Below, in pieces: positions 36,930 through 50,230 of a DNA stretch of 64,000 bases. The translations under genes and the position numbers were made by a program. The DNA is from Epiperipatus broadwayi (lineage: Eukaryota; Onychophora; Udeonychophora; Euonychophora; Peripatidae), in the NCBI GenBank assembly GCA_028023455.1, contig JAQFVV010013312.1, forward strand, positions 96,753-160,752, given 5' to 3'. The notes beneath the pieces are model-generated. The model was not told the origin of the DNA. It saw only the letters and a list, made by a program, of their open reading frames with translations, and searched no databases. Each line of letters starts with the position of its first letter. Position 1 is the stretch's first letter.

Positions 36930-36930
<1 letters not shown>
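35986..36930. other. Host intron, no recognisable gene
   Basis: AT-rich sequence, nothing recognised. Confidence 0.5.

Positions 36931-37019
<89 letters not shown>
36931..37019. repeat. (CT)n then (TA)n compound microsatellite
   Basis: CT array with one TT interruption, passing directly into TA units. Confidence 0.97.
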
Positions 37020-37022
<3 letters not shown>

Positions 37023-37063
37023 CTATGTTACACTAGGGAAGGAAAAATACTTATATATATATA

Positions 37064-37256
37064 TATTAGATGGACAATTGAAATCTTAAATTGGATGCCA
37101 AGAGATTGTAAAAGACCCAGAAAGAGACCACATGTGAGATGGATGGATGAAATAAGAAAGTGTGCATAGGTAATGTGAAGAAGAAAAATTAAAGATCGGA
37201 GAAGATGGATTGAACTTGGAGAGACCTTCAACCTGCAGTGGACTGATAATGGCTAA
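37064..37256 (+). pseudogene. LINE C-terminal fragment flanked by (TA)n
   Basis: The plus strand encodes RWTIEILNWMPRDCKRPRKR, then PHVRWMDEIRKCAG and, after one stop, KDRRRWIELGETFNLQWTDNG. The motif W-x-P-R-D-x-K-R-P-x-x-R-P-x-x-R-W-x-D-x-I is the C-terminal tail of LINE proteins of the RTE type. Only this end is present, and (TA)n lies on both sides, so it is a severely 5'-truncated copy, possibly with TA as tail or target. Confidence 0.7.

Positions 37257-37318
<62 letters not shown>
37257..37318. repeat. (TA)n microsatellite
   Basis: Pure TA array after the LINE fragment. Confidence 0.97.
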
Positions 37319-37320
<2 letters not shown>

Positions 37321-37872
37321 ATCTTTTATTTTGATTTTTTACTGCGAACATTTTCAAGATATTAAAAAAACAACAGTACACATTATTAAGAGTGTTGAAT
37401 TTGAGTTACATTTTAAGAATGAAGTTATGGTCATCATCAGATGAATGAAGGCTGTTTGAAAGGCGTGCATAGTGAAAGTTTGCATTTTTGTGTTGGTGAA
37501 TGTTATTCACATAATAGATTTAAAATGAGGTGAGTTCTTTAAAAAAAGAAAAATACATGTCTTTGAAATACTTTTTAATTTAAGGAAAATATTTAGACTT
37601 TAAAGAGAATATGTAGACTTTTTTTTATCATTCAACTATTAATTATTATTTGTTCAATGGATTTTTTTAAAAAACACAATTCATGGGATTTGTTCCTATG
37701 TGTACGTTATCGTTGTTGGCTTTTCTAAAAAAAGCTATGTGACAATAAAAACAATCTAAAATGTTTGAATTTTAATATATGTTTTAAAGGTATGTCTTAT
37801 AATAAGCTGTTTGTTTCATTTAATTCTAATCATTATAATCTTATATATAGATTAATATAATAATACACATAC

Positions 37873-37923
37873 CGCATAATCATGATGAATTTCATAAAAT
37901 CCTCCAACTCCATAGTTATTCAT
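37873..37923 (-). CDS. Prolyl 4-hydroxylase alpha subunit, exon with HxD iron site (exon A)
   Basis: The 51-base minus-strand exon encodes MNNYGVGGFYEIHHDYA. Collagen prolyl 4-hydroxylases have V-x-N-Y-G-x-G-G-x-Y-x-x-H-x-D here; HHD supplies the first His and the Asp of the iron centre. Borders are TTTTTATAG (acceptor) and GTATGTG (donor), phase 0. It joins to exon B across 14.8 kb that hold the LTR-type element, an RTE-like relic, a SINE and long-repeat copy 2. The Met at its start is internal, not the start codon. Preceding exons (N-terminal and peptide-binding domains) should lie at higher coordinates on this strand but were not recognised in the window. Confidence 0.88.
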
Positions 37924-37949
37924 CTATAAAAAGTCACACACACATATAT

Positions 37950-38290
37950 ATATATATGTAAACTTATAAATACATATTAGCAAATACAGTAATTAAAAAA
38001 TTTAAAAAGAACAAAAATATAAACGTCACTTAGGAGCACTTTTGACTATCTTTGTAGTCTTTGTCAACTAATTCTTTGAAAGTTCAACTAATGGGAAAGT
38101 TGACCTTTCAGAGTATTCGTTGACAAAGACTACGAGAATAGTGAGAAAGCGCTACTAAGTGACGTTTATATTTTTTGTTCTTTTTAAAAATTTTAATTAC
38201 TGTATTTTCTAATATTTATTTATAAGTCTATGTATATTATTTTAAAGAAATACAGACATCGATTTGTAATATTATATATATTAAATGACA
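37950..38290. mobile_element. Hairpin made of inverted Penelope family A termini
   Basis: AAACGTCACTTAGGAGC at 38022 is mirrored by GCTACTAAGTGACGTTT at about 38150, and TTTGTAGTCTTTGTCAAC by GTTGACAAAGACTAC. The outer arms continue with AATACAGTAATTAAAA. The right end (CAGACATCG then TAATATTATATA) matches the family A 3' end at 6840 and 46350. No coding part remains. Confidence 0.65.
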
Positions 38291-38565
38291 AAATCTAAAC
38301 GAAAAATAATTCTAACATAATCTCCATCAAATACTAAATTTTAACATTCTAACCAAATTTGCTATTACTACCTTACATACTTTTTCAGATCAAACAAAAT
38401 CAAAACAAAAATCAAACAAAATTTAAATTATTAAAATACATTATCCGCAATTTAAAGCAACATTCTAATCATACCAAAAGATAAAACGTGTTATAAAATA
38501 TTTTTTAAGTAAACATTAAAATTATCATTAATTATTTTCGTTTATATAATTTAATTTTATATAAA

Positions 38566-38640
38566 AGGGATTTGAACTCAGACTTTCATATGACCCTTAA
38601 CTCTTCTCCCCATCTAATATTGCTGACCCACCTGCTCACA
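38566..38640 (-). mobile_element. Possible tRNA-derived SINE remnant
   Basis: The minus strand has GAGTTCAAATCCC, a B-box-like motif, at the distance from GGTGGGTCAGCAATATTAG expected for a tRNA-like head. It is weak and not supported by flanking duplications. Confidence 0.3.
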
Positions 38641-38679
38641 CACATATTTAAAAGATAAATAATCACCAATATAAAAAAA

Positions 38680-39185
38680 TTATGAGATGGTTAAAGAATT
38701 TTATAATAAAAGGAATAATAGATAGAAGGGTAGTGGTAGAAATAATAAGTAGAGAATGTGAAGTAGCAAAAATTTATGGGGCACCAAAGATTCCATAAAG
38801 AATCAATAGCTTTAAGGCCAGTGATTAATGGAAAAGGGGCATATTATGATAAAATATCAAAGTAGTTAGGGAATATTTTTAAGAAATGTGTGAATAAAAA
38901 TAGTCAGACATATATTAAGAATAATAAGGAATTGGTTAAAGAGATTAAAAGAAAAGTAGTCTCAATGTATATGAATATTAACGTAGAAAAGGCAATTAAA
39001 ATAGCAATAAAGAAGTATAATAATGAAAAGGAAAAGGAGATAGAGATACCTATAGATAAGTTAAAGAATTTAATGGAGATGTGCTGTAAAAATGTGACAT
39101 TTGAGTTTAATGGTGGAGTTTATAAGCAAAATAAAGGGTTATTGATAGGAAGTGCATTAAGTAGGGTTTTGAGTGATGTGATATA
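38680..39185 (+). pseudogene. Penelope-like element family B, 5' half of the RT
   Basis: The frames show VAKIYGAPKI, then KESIALRPVINGKGAYYDKI, then from 38890 VNKNSQTYIKNNKELVKEIK and MYMNINVEKAIKIAIKKYN (motif A region, catalytic Asp replaced) to KGLLIGSALSRVLSDV (motif B region). One frameshift and two stops lie before 38890. The protein stops exactly at a (TA)n run, where motif C would follow. The missing continuation, of matching style, starts at 46418. Confidence 0.7.
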
Positions 39186-39203
39186 TATATATATATATAT
39201 ATT
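39178..39203. repeat. (TA)n at the break of the family B element
   Basis: Short TA array that ends the RT homology. Confidence 0.9.
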
Positions 39204-39599
39204 GTGACCTTCTTGTTTGGCACCAGATATAGTCATTGTAGTAGTGTAGTAGTATATCAGATATTATCTGATGTAATCCTCTTTTTAAAAAAAATGAAAT
39301 AACGTGAAATTTAAAAAAAAAAATATTTTGACTTAAAACTGTAATCAATAGTAAGTGTAGGTACAATTAAAAGATTTCTTAAATGTTTAGTATCTTGTTT
39401 TGGGGTATAATCAGTAATAGAATAGGGAGTGGCTTGTTATATGCATAATCAGTACAGTCTGAGTTAATACTTACTTGTTTTATTTGTTCATAAAGCAATA
39501 TTCAGTTTTGTTAGAATGATTTTCTAATCCATTTGTTTTGTACATTTTAAATATATAGCATAAACAGTAAAATATGTTTCACTCATCATTATTCACATT
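39204..39599. other. No recognisable gene
   Basis: AT-rich sequence between the broken Penelope-like element and the satellite. Confidence 0.5.
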
Positions 39600-40945
39600 G
39601 TCATTTCATAATATTTTATAAAGCACAGACGGTATTGAAAATTAAATTGAGAGAGTGCAAATTTTTCAAGCACTTGTGACTATTAGTAAACAATCAGATC
39701 TTAAGCACTGGGACAGGGAATTTAATAAGAAATGAGTGGATTCCACTCTCTTCTTTACTTGTCTTTCTATATATCCAAGACAGTCCAAAGTACTTATATC
39801 TGAGAGTGTGAATCTTAAATATCATCACACTTAATTGACTGAGTTCAAATTATAAACATACAACGTGAAATCTTTCGATTTACTATGCAGTAGTTTTTCG
39901 ATGTTATAACTTTGCAGCAATATATGTAAATAATATTTTATAAAGCGCAGACGGTATTGAAAATTAAATTGAGAGAGTGCAAATTTCTCAAGCGCTTGTG
40001 ACTATTAGTAACCAATCAGATCTTAAGCACTATAACATTGAAAAACTACTGCGTAGTAAATCGAAAGATTTCATGCTGTATGTTTATAATTTGGACTCAG
40101 TCAATTAAGTGTGATGATATTTAAGGTGCACGCTCTCAGATATAAGTACTTTGGACTGGCTTGGATATATAGAAAGACAAGTAAAAAGAGAGTGGAATAC
40201 ACTCTTTTCTTATTAAATTCCCTGTCCCAGTGCTTAAGATCTGATTGGTTACTAATAGTCACAAGCGCTTGAGAAATTTGCACTCTCTCAATTTAATTTT
40301 CAATACTGTCTGCACTTTATAAAATATTATTTACATATATTGCTGCAAAGTTATAACATCGAAAAACTACTGCGTAGTATATCGAAAGATTTCACACTGT
40401 ATGTTTATAATTTGAACTCAGTCAATTAAGTGTGATGATATTTAAGGTGCACACTCTCATATATAAGTACTTTGGACTGGCTTGGATATATAGAAAGGCA
40501 AGTAAAGAAGAGAGTGGAATACACTCTTTTCTTATTAAATTCCCTGTCCCAGTGCTTAAGATCTGATTGGTTACTAATAGTCACAAGCGCTTGAGAAATT
40601 TGCACTCTCTCAATTTAATTTTTAATACTGTCTGCCCTTTATAAAATATTATTTACATATATTGCTGCAAAGTTATAACATCGAAAACTACTGCATAGTA
40701 TATCGAAAGATTTCACGCTGTATGTTTATAATTTGAACTCAGTCAATTTAAGTGTGATATTTAAGATTCATGCTGTCAGATATAAGTACTTTGGACTGGC
40801 TTGGATATATAGAAAGACAAGTAAAGAAGAGAGTGGAATCCACTCTTTTCTTATTAAATTCCCTGTCCCAGTGCTTAAGATCTGATTGGTTACTAATAGT
40901 CACAAGCGCTTGAGAAATTTGCACTCTCTCATTTTTAATTGTCAT
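39600..40945. repeat. 320-bp satellite, two units forward then three units reverse
   Basis: The unit starts with ATAATATTTTATAAAGC and includes GACTATTAGTAACCAATCAG, TTAAGCACTGGGACAGGG and ATCGAAAGATTT-type segments. Forward copies lie at about 39608-39930 and 39931-40030 (partial). At about 40030 the orientation flips and reverse copies follow at about 40031-40345, 40346-40665 and 40666-40945. The period is about 320 bases in both orientations. Frames at 40101-40283 and 40748-40999 are by-products of the unit. Copies differ at only a few percent. Confidence 0.85.
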
Positions 40946-43429
40946 TTCAGTTATATCAGTGTAATACCTATAGTATATTACTACTGAATATTCATGCATT
41001 ATCCAACTTCATTTTTCATTCACATGTTTCATTAAGTCATTAAATATCCCACATTACATTCAAATATTTAATTATATCAATAATTGTATTAAAAACTAAC
41101 TTAATTACATTTTAAATAAATCAATAAATTATGGACAGGTGAATTATATAATGACAAATACTGTAAAATATTTTATTTATTAAAACAATTGTCATTAATT
41201 TTATTCTACTGCTTTAAAACACATTTAATTATTAGTTCAATATTTTTTTTTCATTTATTTAAAAGACGAAATAATTTTTTTATCATCTCTATTTTTTTTA
41301 CTGTCTAAAGTTTTTGCATAGTTAAGTAAGTTTGCCAGTGGGGGGAGCGATTGGTGATTTTTTTTTCTGGTGATGTAATGTGACATTATTGTAAACAATT
41401 GGAAGAGAACAATATGATGTAATGATAATTAAAAAGTTTATAAAAGGAATTACTTTTAGGTGCTTAGTCTATTATTACTTTTGAAGAGGTCAGTCAATTA
41501 TAGAACTTTTACGAGAGCAGTTATAGCTAACCAAGCACAGCTATAACTAATTTATTTAGCAAAGTTTAATAGTGAAATTATTTTTCCTCTTCCAGAGTTC
41601 AAGTTAAAAATTTAATTATATTATTTTGTTTGTGAAATGTGCACTTAAAAACCACTAAAAGATACGTCAATTTTCCTCCAGCTGATCATTTAAATTGTCC
41701 CAATGTTATGCTAAAGTATCCGTAAGTGTTATATTCTATTATTCAAGATAAATTATTATTTAAGAAATGGGAATGCTTAATAGGTCTGTAAAATTGTTTT
41801 ATTTAAATTTAAAATTAACAGGGAAGGATAAAAGAATATTTGTTTATTTTATAACAATTAAGTTTTTAAGCTCTAATTATACTATGAAGGGAACAACTGC
41901 TACTTGCTTCATTTTTGTGGAAGAAAAATATGAACTGTCATTGAATGTTCTCAGAACTTTAATGTACAAATTTCATGTCAAATATAAAAGAAAACTCAAA
42001 ATTTAAAATATACACAAGGAATATGTAATTTTATTGTCATATGTCTTAGAATAGCCACGTAATTATTTATATTTTTACCTTTGGAAAAGAAAAATATAAG
42101 ATTAAATATGTCATTAAATGTACTTTAATAATTATTTGTTTTTCTGGACTAGTAGGATGAATGAAATTATAAATGGATAAAGTTACATGACATTGCTGTA
42201 TTCATATTACCAATGAGTTTATCTAAATAAATAGTATTAATTGAATAACTACGTATATTTCTAAATGGCTTTATGATTGTGAAATTAAATGTTAAGTATA
42301 TTCTAGGAATAAAATACAAACTTCTATTTTACTTGCGTCATGAAATATATTGTTTAATTAAGGAAATTCATTGTTTACAATGTCAATAGCAATTCATTAG
42401 TTGATAACTAAAACATTGAATATGCTCATATGGATTCAACAAAGAAAAATAATATTGTATCGTTTTCTCCTGCAGGAATTGTTCCATTCTGTGTTAATAT
42501 TTGTCTCTTGCAGTATAATTATTTTCCTTATCTATTTGAAAACATGACAAGGAAAGTCATGTAAAAACTTTTATAAACTTTAGTTTCATTTCGTTTGGAA
42601 AGAAAAAAGAAGAGAACTTTATTTTATGTAATGGTATTTTAGATAGCTTTAGTATTATTTAAGGAATATTTCATTATTTTAAATATGTTTATTATATGTA
42701 TTATTATTATTATATTTTTCTCCAAGAACATCTCAAATTAGCATAATATAAAAATACATTATGCTGGTAATTTTATTTTTATTATTGTTATTATTTTGAT
42801 AAGTTTGGTTGTGCATGTGTTAATAATCCATGCACACAATAAACGAATGGAAGAGTCCATTCAAAGGGGTGAATAATTATTTTTAAAAAAATAATTATTA
42901 TATTAAATCTTACCAAATATATTTCTTTTATAAATTAGAAAACTATGATTTTCAAGAATTATTTCAGCTATAACATACAATTTTATTATTTATTTAGGTT
43001 CAATTTAACTACAGATTCTTGCCAATATTAATGTATTATATTATAAAAAAATTATTCATCTTGCTTTGTCCATCGTAATTAGTATTTTATTCTCCAATTG
43101 TTCTTTGAACATTACCAGGTCCTAAATATTGTCAGATATGAGATATTTTATTCTTTATTAATTCTAGCAATAATAATTAATATTTTAACAGTAATTCTTT
43201 GCTTACTGTGATTTTAAATATCACATGCTTATATGTGTGTGTCTATAATTAAACTTATTTATAATTATATGTAATTGCCACTGAAAATGATTTTAAATCA
43301 ATCGGATTCGGAAGAAAAAGAGGATCAATCATTTGAAGAATTAGAAAGTTGTTTAAGAGATAATTATTATTTCTTTGTTATGACTGAATGAAAAGTATTT
43401 TGTGGCTATAAGCTATAACTTTTACAATG
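40946..43429. other. No recognisable gene
   Basis: AT-rich sequence. The 79-codon frame at 41767-42006 has no motif. An exon-like piece with AG and GTAAGTG borders at about 41684-41724 has no recognisable product. Confidence 0.5.
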
Positions 43430-43880
43430 TTTATAATATTTTATGGGATTGAGTTAGTGTGTTTGTTAGTTGAACATTTAATATGGGTAGTTGCCCAGTG
43501 TATTGTAGTGTATAGAATTGAATATTCCTTTTCTTATCCATGTATTGGAGTATTTTTGATAGGAGTGGATTGAATCCTCCTTTTATATTTGATATATTGA
43601 ATTAAAAGTGTATGAAGCTAGAGATGTTTTCTCCCTGATTTTCATGTGGTGATGAGTTATTCCACCAATTATTTAGTCTAAAAGATAGACTTGGAAGTTA
43701 TGGCTATATTACCTGTTTTGAATTTAAATCTGTTATCCCATGTGTGTATTGGATGTTTTCCAGCTTATGCTATAGCCTAGTGTTTGATGGTTTATGACAA
43801 AAAAATAAGAATAAAAGGAAAGTATAGGGTCTTATAAAACAGCTGTATTATAGTTGATAAATAAAGATTGATTGATCTTC
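43430..43880 (+). mobile_element. Possible LINE 3' end with ATTG-type tail
   Basis: The segment ends with AATAAAGATTGATTGATC, the kind of short ATTG repeat that closes CR1/L2-type LINEs. No RT motif is visible, so the call rests on the tail. Confidence 0.3.
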
Positions 43881-44935
<1,055 letters not shown>

Positions 44936-45937
44936 TATCTTCTTGTATAATCTGTACTCAATGATATGAAATCCCTTTGGAATTTTTGTTCATAACAATA
45001 AAAGAAAAGTAGATGTTGATTTAACTATTTTCTATTTGATTAATAAATATTTTGTTATCTAAATTTGTATTTGGAGTTTCTTCTATAGCATTCATTCGTG
45101 TTCCACACTTCCACACATGCTTATACATTTATTTTATTTAATGTAACATAATTGTATTCTATTTAATTATAATAAATCTCAAGATATGATGATGTTGATT
45201 TCCTTGATTCAAACACTATATGAGATGCCAATTACCTACTGAACATTTTAAAAGGGTTTTGTTATTTAATTTTTTGTTTAGATGATGAATTGAAATCAAA
45301 ATGTGCCCGGTTTCTTTCATTATCTAACTGCAAGTATCTAATTAGAGTATTGTTTGGCTTATAATATTATTTTCATAGTGTTAAATAATAATTTGAGGTA
45401 TAGAAATGTTAGATCAAGGCATACCATAAGTTAATTCCCTGAGATCTTCAATATATAATTTATATTGGATAATAAATTCATTTGGCCAGATTAGATTAGT
45501 GAGTAGTTAAAATTTAGTGATGATAAGTTTAGTTTGAGTTTAGATCTAGTGAATTATATATTACAATTTCTGAAATATTATTTTTTATTTTATTTTAGTT
45601 ATTAGTTTAATTGTATAATATGGTAGAGGTTGTTCAATGCATATGGATGATGGAAGGATATGAAGTAGAGAGTATTATTAGTTACTTTTAGCTGGTAGAA
45701 TTTTACCAATTTAATTTTGACTAGTATAGAACTTAATAGATGCTTATTCCTATTAGTAATATTATTTTCTCCCACATCTAATGTACATTGTACACCTCAT
45801 ACACCTATGTATCCCTCAACTGAGTTGGTTTTAGGTGAAAGCTTTAATTAAGAGCCTCATGAATAGATTTAGGTAAAGTTAAATAAATATTTTATTCTAT
45901 GATCCATAGAATTGGCACCCCCGGTTAATTGTTAGTG
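44936..45937. other. No recognisable gene
   Basis: AT-rich sequence. A motif GAATTGGCACCCCCGG at about 45910 resembles the primer-binding-site-like motifs near 4005, without an LTR being recognisable. Confidence 0.45.
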
Positions 45938-46046
45938 TTGGTGATAGGTGTGAGGGGTTACTATATATATATATAACTGAATATTTGTAAATTGGTGATA
46001 GGTGTGAGGGGTTACTATATATATATATAACTGAATATTTGTAAAT
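45938..46046. repeat. Tandem duplication of about 55 bases
   Basis: TTGGTGATAGGTGTGAGGGG and the following TA run and AACTGAATATTTGTAAAT occur twice in direct succession. Confidence 0.9.
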
Positions 46047-46351
46047 ACAGTAACTAAATAATTAAAAAAATTTTAGCCACTTAGGAGGGCTTTAGATTAT
46101 CCCAGTAATCTGTGTCAACTAAAGCTTTGAAATGCTAACTTTCCCACAATTCCATGATCTTAATGTTTGCTGCTTGCCTATTAATTAGGTCATGTTTATA
46201 TTTGTATATTAGCTTTAGTTGATACAGATTACTGGGATAATCAAAAGCGCTTCTAAGTGGATAATTTTTTTTTAATTATTTACTTACTGTATTTACAAAT
46301 ATTAAGTTATATAATTACATATATTGCTTTAAAAATACAGACATCGAATCA

Positions 46352-46360
<9 letters not shown>
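46030..46360. mobile_element. Hairpin of Penelope family A termini, including an inverted stretch of the endonuclease end
   Basis: CCACTTAGGAGGGCTTTAGA at 46079 and CAGTAATCTGTGTCAACTAA are mirrored by TTAGTTGATACAGATTACTG and GCGCTTCTAAGTGG (46203-46261). The sequence between (46138-46215) is the reverse complement of 6598-6690, the endonuclease end of family A. Thus an inverted fragment abuts a direct 3' end. Confidence 0.7.

Positions 46361-46417
<57 letters not shown>
46361..46417. repeat. (TA)n microsatellite at the restart of the family B element
   Basis: TA array between the family A hairpin and the second half of the family B RT. Confidence 0.97.
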
Positions 46418-46420
<3 letters not shown>

Positions 46421-46660
46421 GAGATGGAGGAAGTAATGATAGAGGATTAAAATGCACTGGTAATGATTAAGAGATATGTTGATGATTATTTATTAATATT
46501 TAATAAAAGTGAATGGCAAATTAAAAAATATATAGATAAAATTAACAAGCGGGATGAAAAGTTAAGATTTATAGTAGAATGAAAAGAGAATAAAATAGCA
46601 TATTTAGATATATTAATAAGGAAAGAGTATGTTAAGGGAAAAGGTGAACTGGAGACAGAA

Positions 46661-47086
46661 GTGTATAGAAAAATAGGTAATAATGATATTGTGAATTGGA
46701 GGTCTAATATTGATAATAGTTATAAAATTAATTCTATAAGTTCAAGGATGCATAGGGCAATTAGTTATTGTAATAATAAAGAAAATTATGATAAGGAGAT
46801 AGGGAGGCTATTTGAAGATTTTAAGAATAGTGATTATCCAGAAGAAGTGTTAAGAGAGAATATAGAAAGAATAGAAGAGAAATTTAAAGAGAAAGAAAAA
46901 GAAGGTAGAGAAGTTGTAAGGAAGAAAGATAATAGAGAGATGTATATAAGAATTAAAACTAATGATAATAGAGTAGTTAACAGGGTAAATATAATTTTTA
47001 GAATAATTAAAAAAACTTTTAAGAATATTATAAGGTATAAAATAGTGAATAGAAAGAGAAAAAAATGTGATGGAGATATTAGATAA
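46661..47086 (+). pseudogene. Family B protein segment between RT palm and endonuclease
   Basis: 141 codons without a stop: MYRKIGNNDIVNWRSNID, then SSRMHRAISYCNNKENYDKE and a charged, helical region rich in Lys/Glu/Arg/Asn. It continues the RT frame that starts at 46431 with one stop at 46581 in between. This is part of the same degenerate element, not a separate gene. Confidence 0.65.
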
Positions 47087-47599
47087 TAAATATATTAATG
47101 AGGAGAGGAGGAATATTAATGGGTGTATGAAATAGAATGTAAAATATGTAAAGATAAAAGAATTAGAAATAAGTATGTGGGCAAAACAAAAAAAATCCAC
47201 TTATACTAGATTGGTACAGCATAAATATGATAAAAGGTCACCAATATGTATGCATATTATGAAAACAGCTCATAATATTGGGAAAGAGAGCATTAGAATG
47301 ACTAGTTATACAAACAAAATAAGGGATAAAAAATAAAAGAAGCAATATTCATGAAGAAAATTGAACCAAATCTTAAGAAAAATGGGAAAGGGGTAAAATA
47401 ATAATAGCATAAAAGAAATAATAGTATAAGAGAAAAGGAAGTTTTTTTGGGTGTGATAGAAATAATTTAAAAAAAAAACAGAAAAGAAATATTAATAGTT
47501 ATAAAAATAGTTAATAAAGAGAGATATAGGGTAGGAATATAAAAGAAAAGTTAAAGGTAAGTTGAATTAATAGAATAAGATGGAGAATAGAGAAGGTTA

Positions 47600-47935
47600 A
47601 AAGAAAATATGACTATATAAGCTAATGGGCTTGGATTGAAATCATTAAGGTGTTTTTTCAGTTTAAGACTCATAGTTTTGTAGTTAAATGGAGATAAAAG
47701 GTGGGTGCTGGAGGATTGCATTAGATCCTAAGATCTAGATGCAGTGCTCTCAGATCCAAGGCTCCTCACTGACGAAGGCCATAAGCCAGAAACTACTTTG
47801 GCGATATTGGATGAGTAGGCACTAGATGGAGATTTTATGCACAAGCCTTCTGGCATTCATTGATTACTCTAGCTTGCTGTGTGTGGCGATATATATAGTG
47901 AGTTTTTGCCTGTTTTAAGGTTAAAAGAATATAAT
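47600..47935 (+). repeat. Family C 3' region nested in the family B element
   Basis: GACTATATAAGCTAATGGGC to GTTTTTGCCTGTTTTAAGG matches the copies at 13.6-14.2 kb and 35.67-35.98 kb. The core reads CTGACGAAGGCCATAAGCCA then GAAACTACTT at about 47769-47799, so box 1 differs from CTGATGA at one base. The upstream coding tail is not present. Confidence 0.7.
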
Positions 47936-48325
47936 AAAGTAAGATTTTATATGGAATTATTAAGAAGGTAAAATGAATGGAAATAATTATGTAGTTAAAA
48001 TAAAAGATAAAGAAAGATTATATTGATAGTGATTAAAAAAATTTTCAGAGTAGTGTAATTAAAATTACTTTATAATGTAAATATTATATGTATTAAAGTA
48101 ATATGTATAGGTATATGTTATAGAAAAAAAGGATATAAAATATTTTAAAAGAATATAAAATAGGATGATAAATATGTTAAACATATTATATGAATTGAAA
48201 AGGTTAGGAAATATTTCTTTTTAAAAAAATTAAAATTTAGAAGTTTGATAGGAATTTAATAATTTTATATAAAATAATTAATGTATTTTAATGTTTGTAT
48301 TTATGTGTGTTCAAATTTTGTAGAT

Positions 48326-48362
48326 CTGATGAAGCCTGCATGGTACAGTTGAAACTGTAATC
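48326..48362 (+). ncRNA. Hammerhead-ribozyme-like motif at the family B 3' end
   Basis: TCTGATGAAGCCTGCATGGT is followed by ACAGTTGAAACTGTAATC. Box 1 CTGATGA and GAAAC are exact and TAATC can serve as cleavage triplet region, but stem II pairs poorly and ACAGTTGAAACTGT can form its own hairpin. Probably a decayed or non-standard hammerhead, in the position known for Penelope-like elements. Confidence 0.4.
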
Positions 48363-48365
48363 AAT

Positions 48366-49260
48366 AATAAAAGTTTTTTTTTGCTAAAAAGTGAAAAGTA
48401 TAAGATTTTTGAAATTCAAAGTTAAAGTTTTCCTAGGCAAATGGCTGTCTTTAGGAGAGATTATAAAATAAGATGATAGATGGTAAGAGATAAAGTACAC
48501 ATCACATATAATGCATACATAATGGTCTGAGTTGAAATAAAATGGATATTGTTAATGAAAAAATTATGATAATGCTTCCAAAGCAGTGTAGTCATAGGCA
48601 CATTTTTAGAATTAAGTGTTTCTCCAAATTGGGTTGATTTAGTTCAAACCTGTATGTTAGAATAAATATGTATGTATGAATATAAAATGTGACCTTATAA
48701 GAAATGAATTGATATATAAGGATTAGGAAATAAAAAAATATCTTTATATGACATCCATCATATAATTGACATAAGATTTGAAGATCAATAACAAATTCCA
48801 GTGGCTTCCAAATGGAATTAAATATATCCCACTTATATAAAAGATCTATCTTTCTGTTTGTGCATAAATAATTTGTCAGTAGAGGTCTAATGATTCCTGA
48901 AACAATTTACACAATATATATTTATTTATAATTACAAGTTGTATATGAGTAAATTAAAATATATAATTTTATGTATATTGTTTATACAGAAACAGAAAAT
49001 GATATAATGGTTAAAGAATGGAAAAACTTTTCAAATTGTTTTGTTCATTATTATTTTGTATTGAAGAACCTATATAATGTCCTTTTTTAAGTATAAATAC
49101 ATATTGTGCACACCTATCTAGTTTGTCTTGGTTTCCAGTTCATTTATGAAAAAATTAGCATAGTTTATAAATTGTTCATCCATTTACTACCACCAGATTC
49201 TATATAAATGTAGAAAATAATTGGTCAATAGTTTTATCGTTTTTATTTTTCTTCATTATT
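48366..49260. other. No recognisable gene
   Basis: AT-rich sequence between the Penelope-like element and the GA/GATA array. Confidence 0.5.
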
Positions 49261-49540
<280 letters not shown>

Positions 49541-49722
49541 TTAAAACACATACTGTTAATTATATAATAAAACAGAATTGCATGTATGGATACACTTCAA
49601 AAAATAATGTTTCTTATCAACAACCAATTATACATAGTTTATCAAACTTTTTAAGTGAAAAATGATGAATATACATATCCTACTTAATGTAATTATTATA
49701 ATACATTACAAACAATTTTATA

Positions 49723-50230
<508 letters not shown>

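Larger units (their letters stand above)
46418..48365 (+). pseudogene. Penelope-like element family B, 3' half (RT motif C, GIY-YIG, 3' end)
   Basis: Directly after the (TA)n the frame reads EMEEVMI, then KRYVDDYLLIFNKSEWQIKK (catalytic YVDD at 46471-46485), KIAYLDILIRKEYVKGK and VYRKIGNNDIVNWRSNIDNS through to 47086. The GIY-YIG nuclease follows near 47122 as VYEIECKICKDK...KYVGKT and ends KEAIFMKKIEPNLKKN at about 47380. Several stops and shifts exist. The 3' region to 48365 contains a nested family C copy and ends with a hammerhead-like motif and an A/T-rich tail. Codon usage is very A-rich, like the 38680 half. Confidence 0.75.

Noticed and set aside
40748-40999. 83-codon frame in the 320-bp satellite, repeated in other units
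   Set aside because: It recurs because the satellite unit recurs; units differ by frameshifts and stops, so no conserved protein.
41684-41724. Plus-strand exon-like piece with CCTCCAG and GTAAGTG borders
   Set aside because: Too short, no recognisable product and no partner exons.
43273-43391. Short acidic frame MILNQSDSEEKEDQSFEELE resembling the start of some transposases
   Set aside because: Only about 38 codons, with nothing following that would support a transposase.
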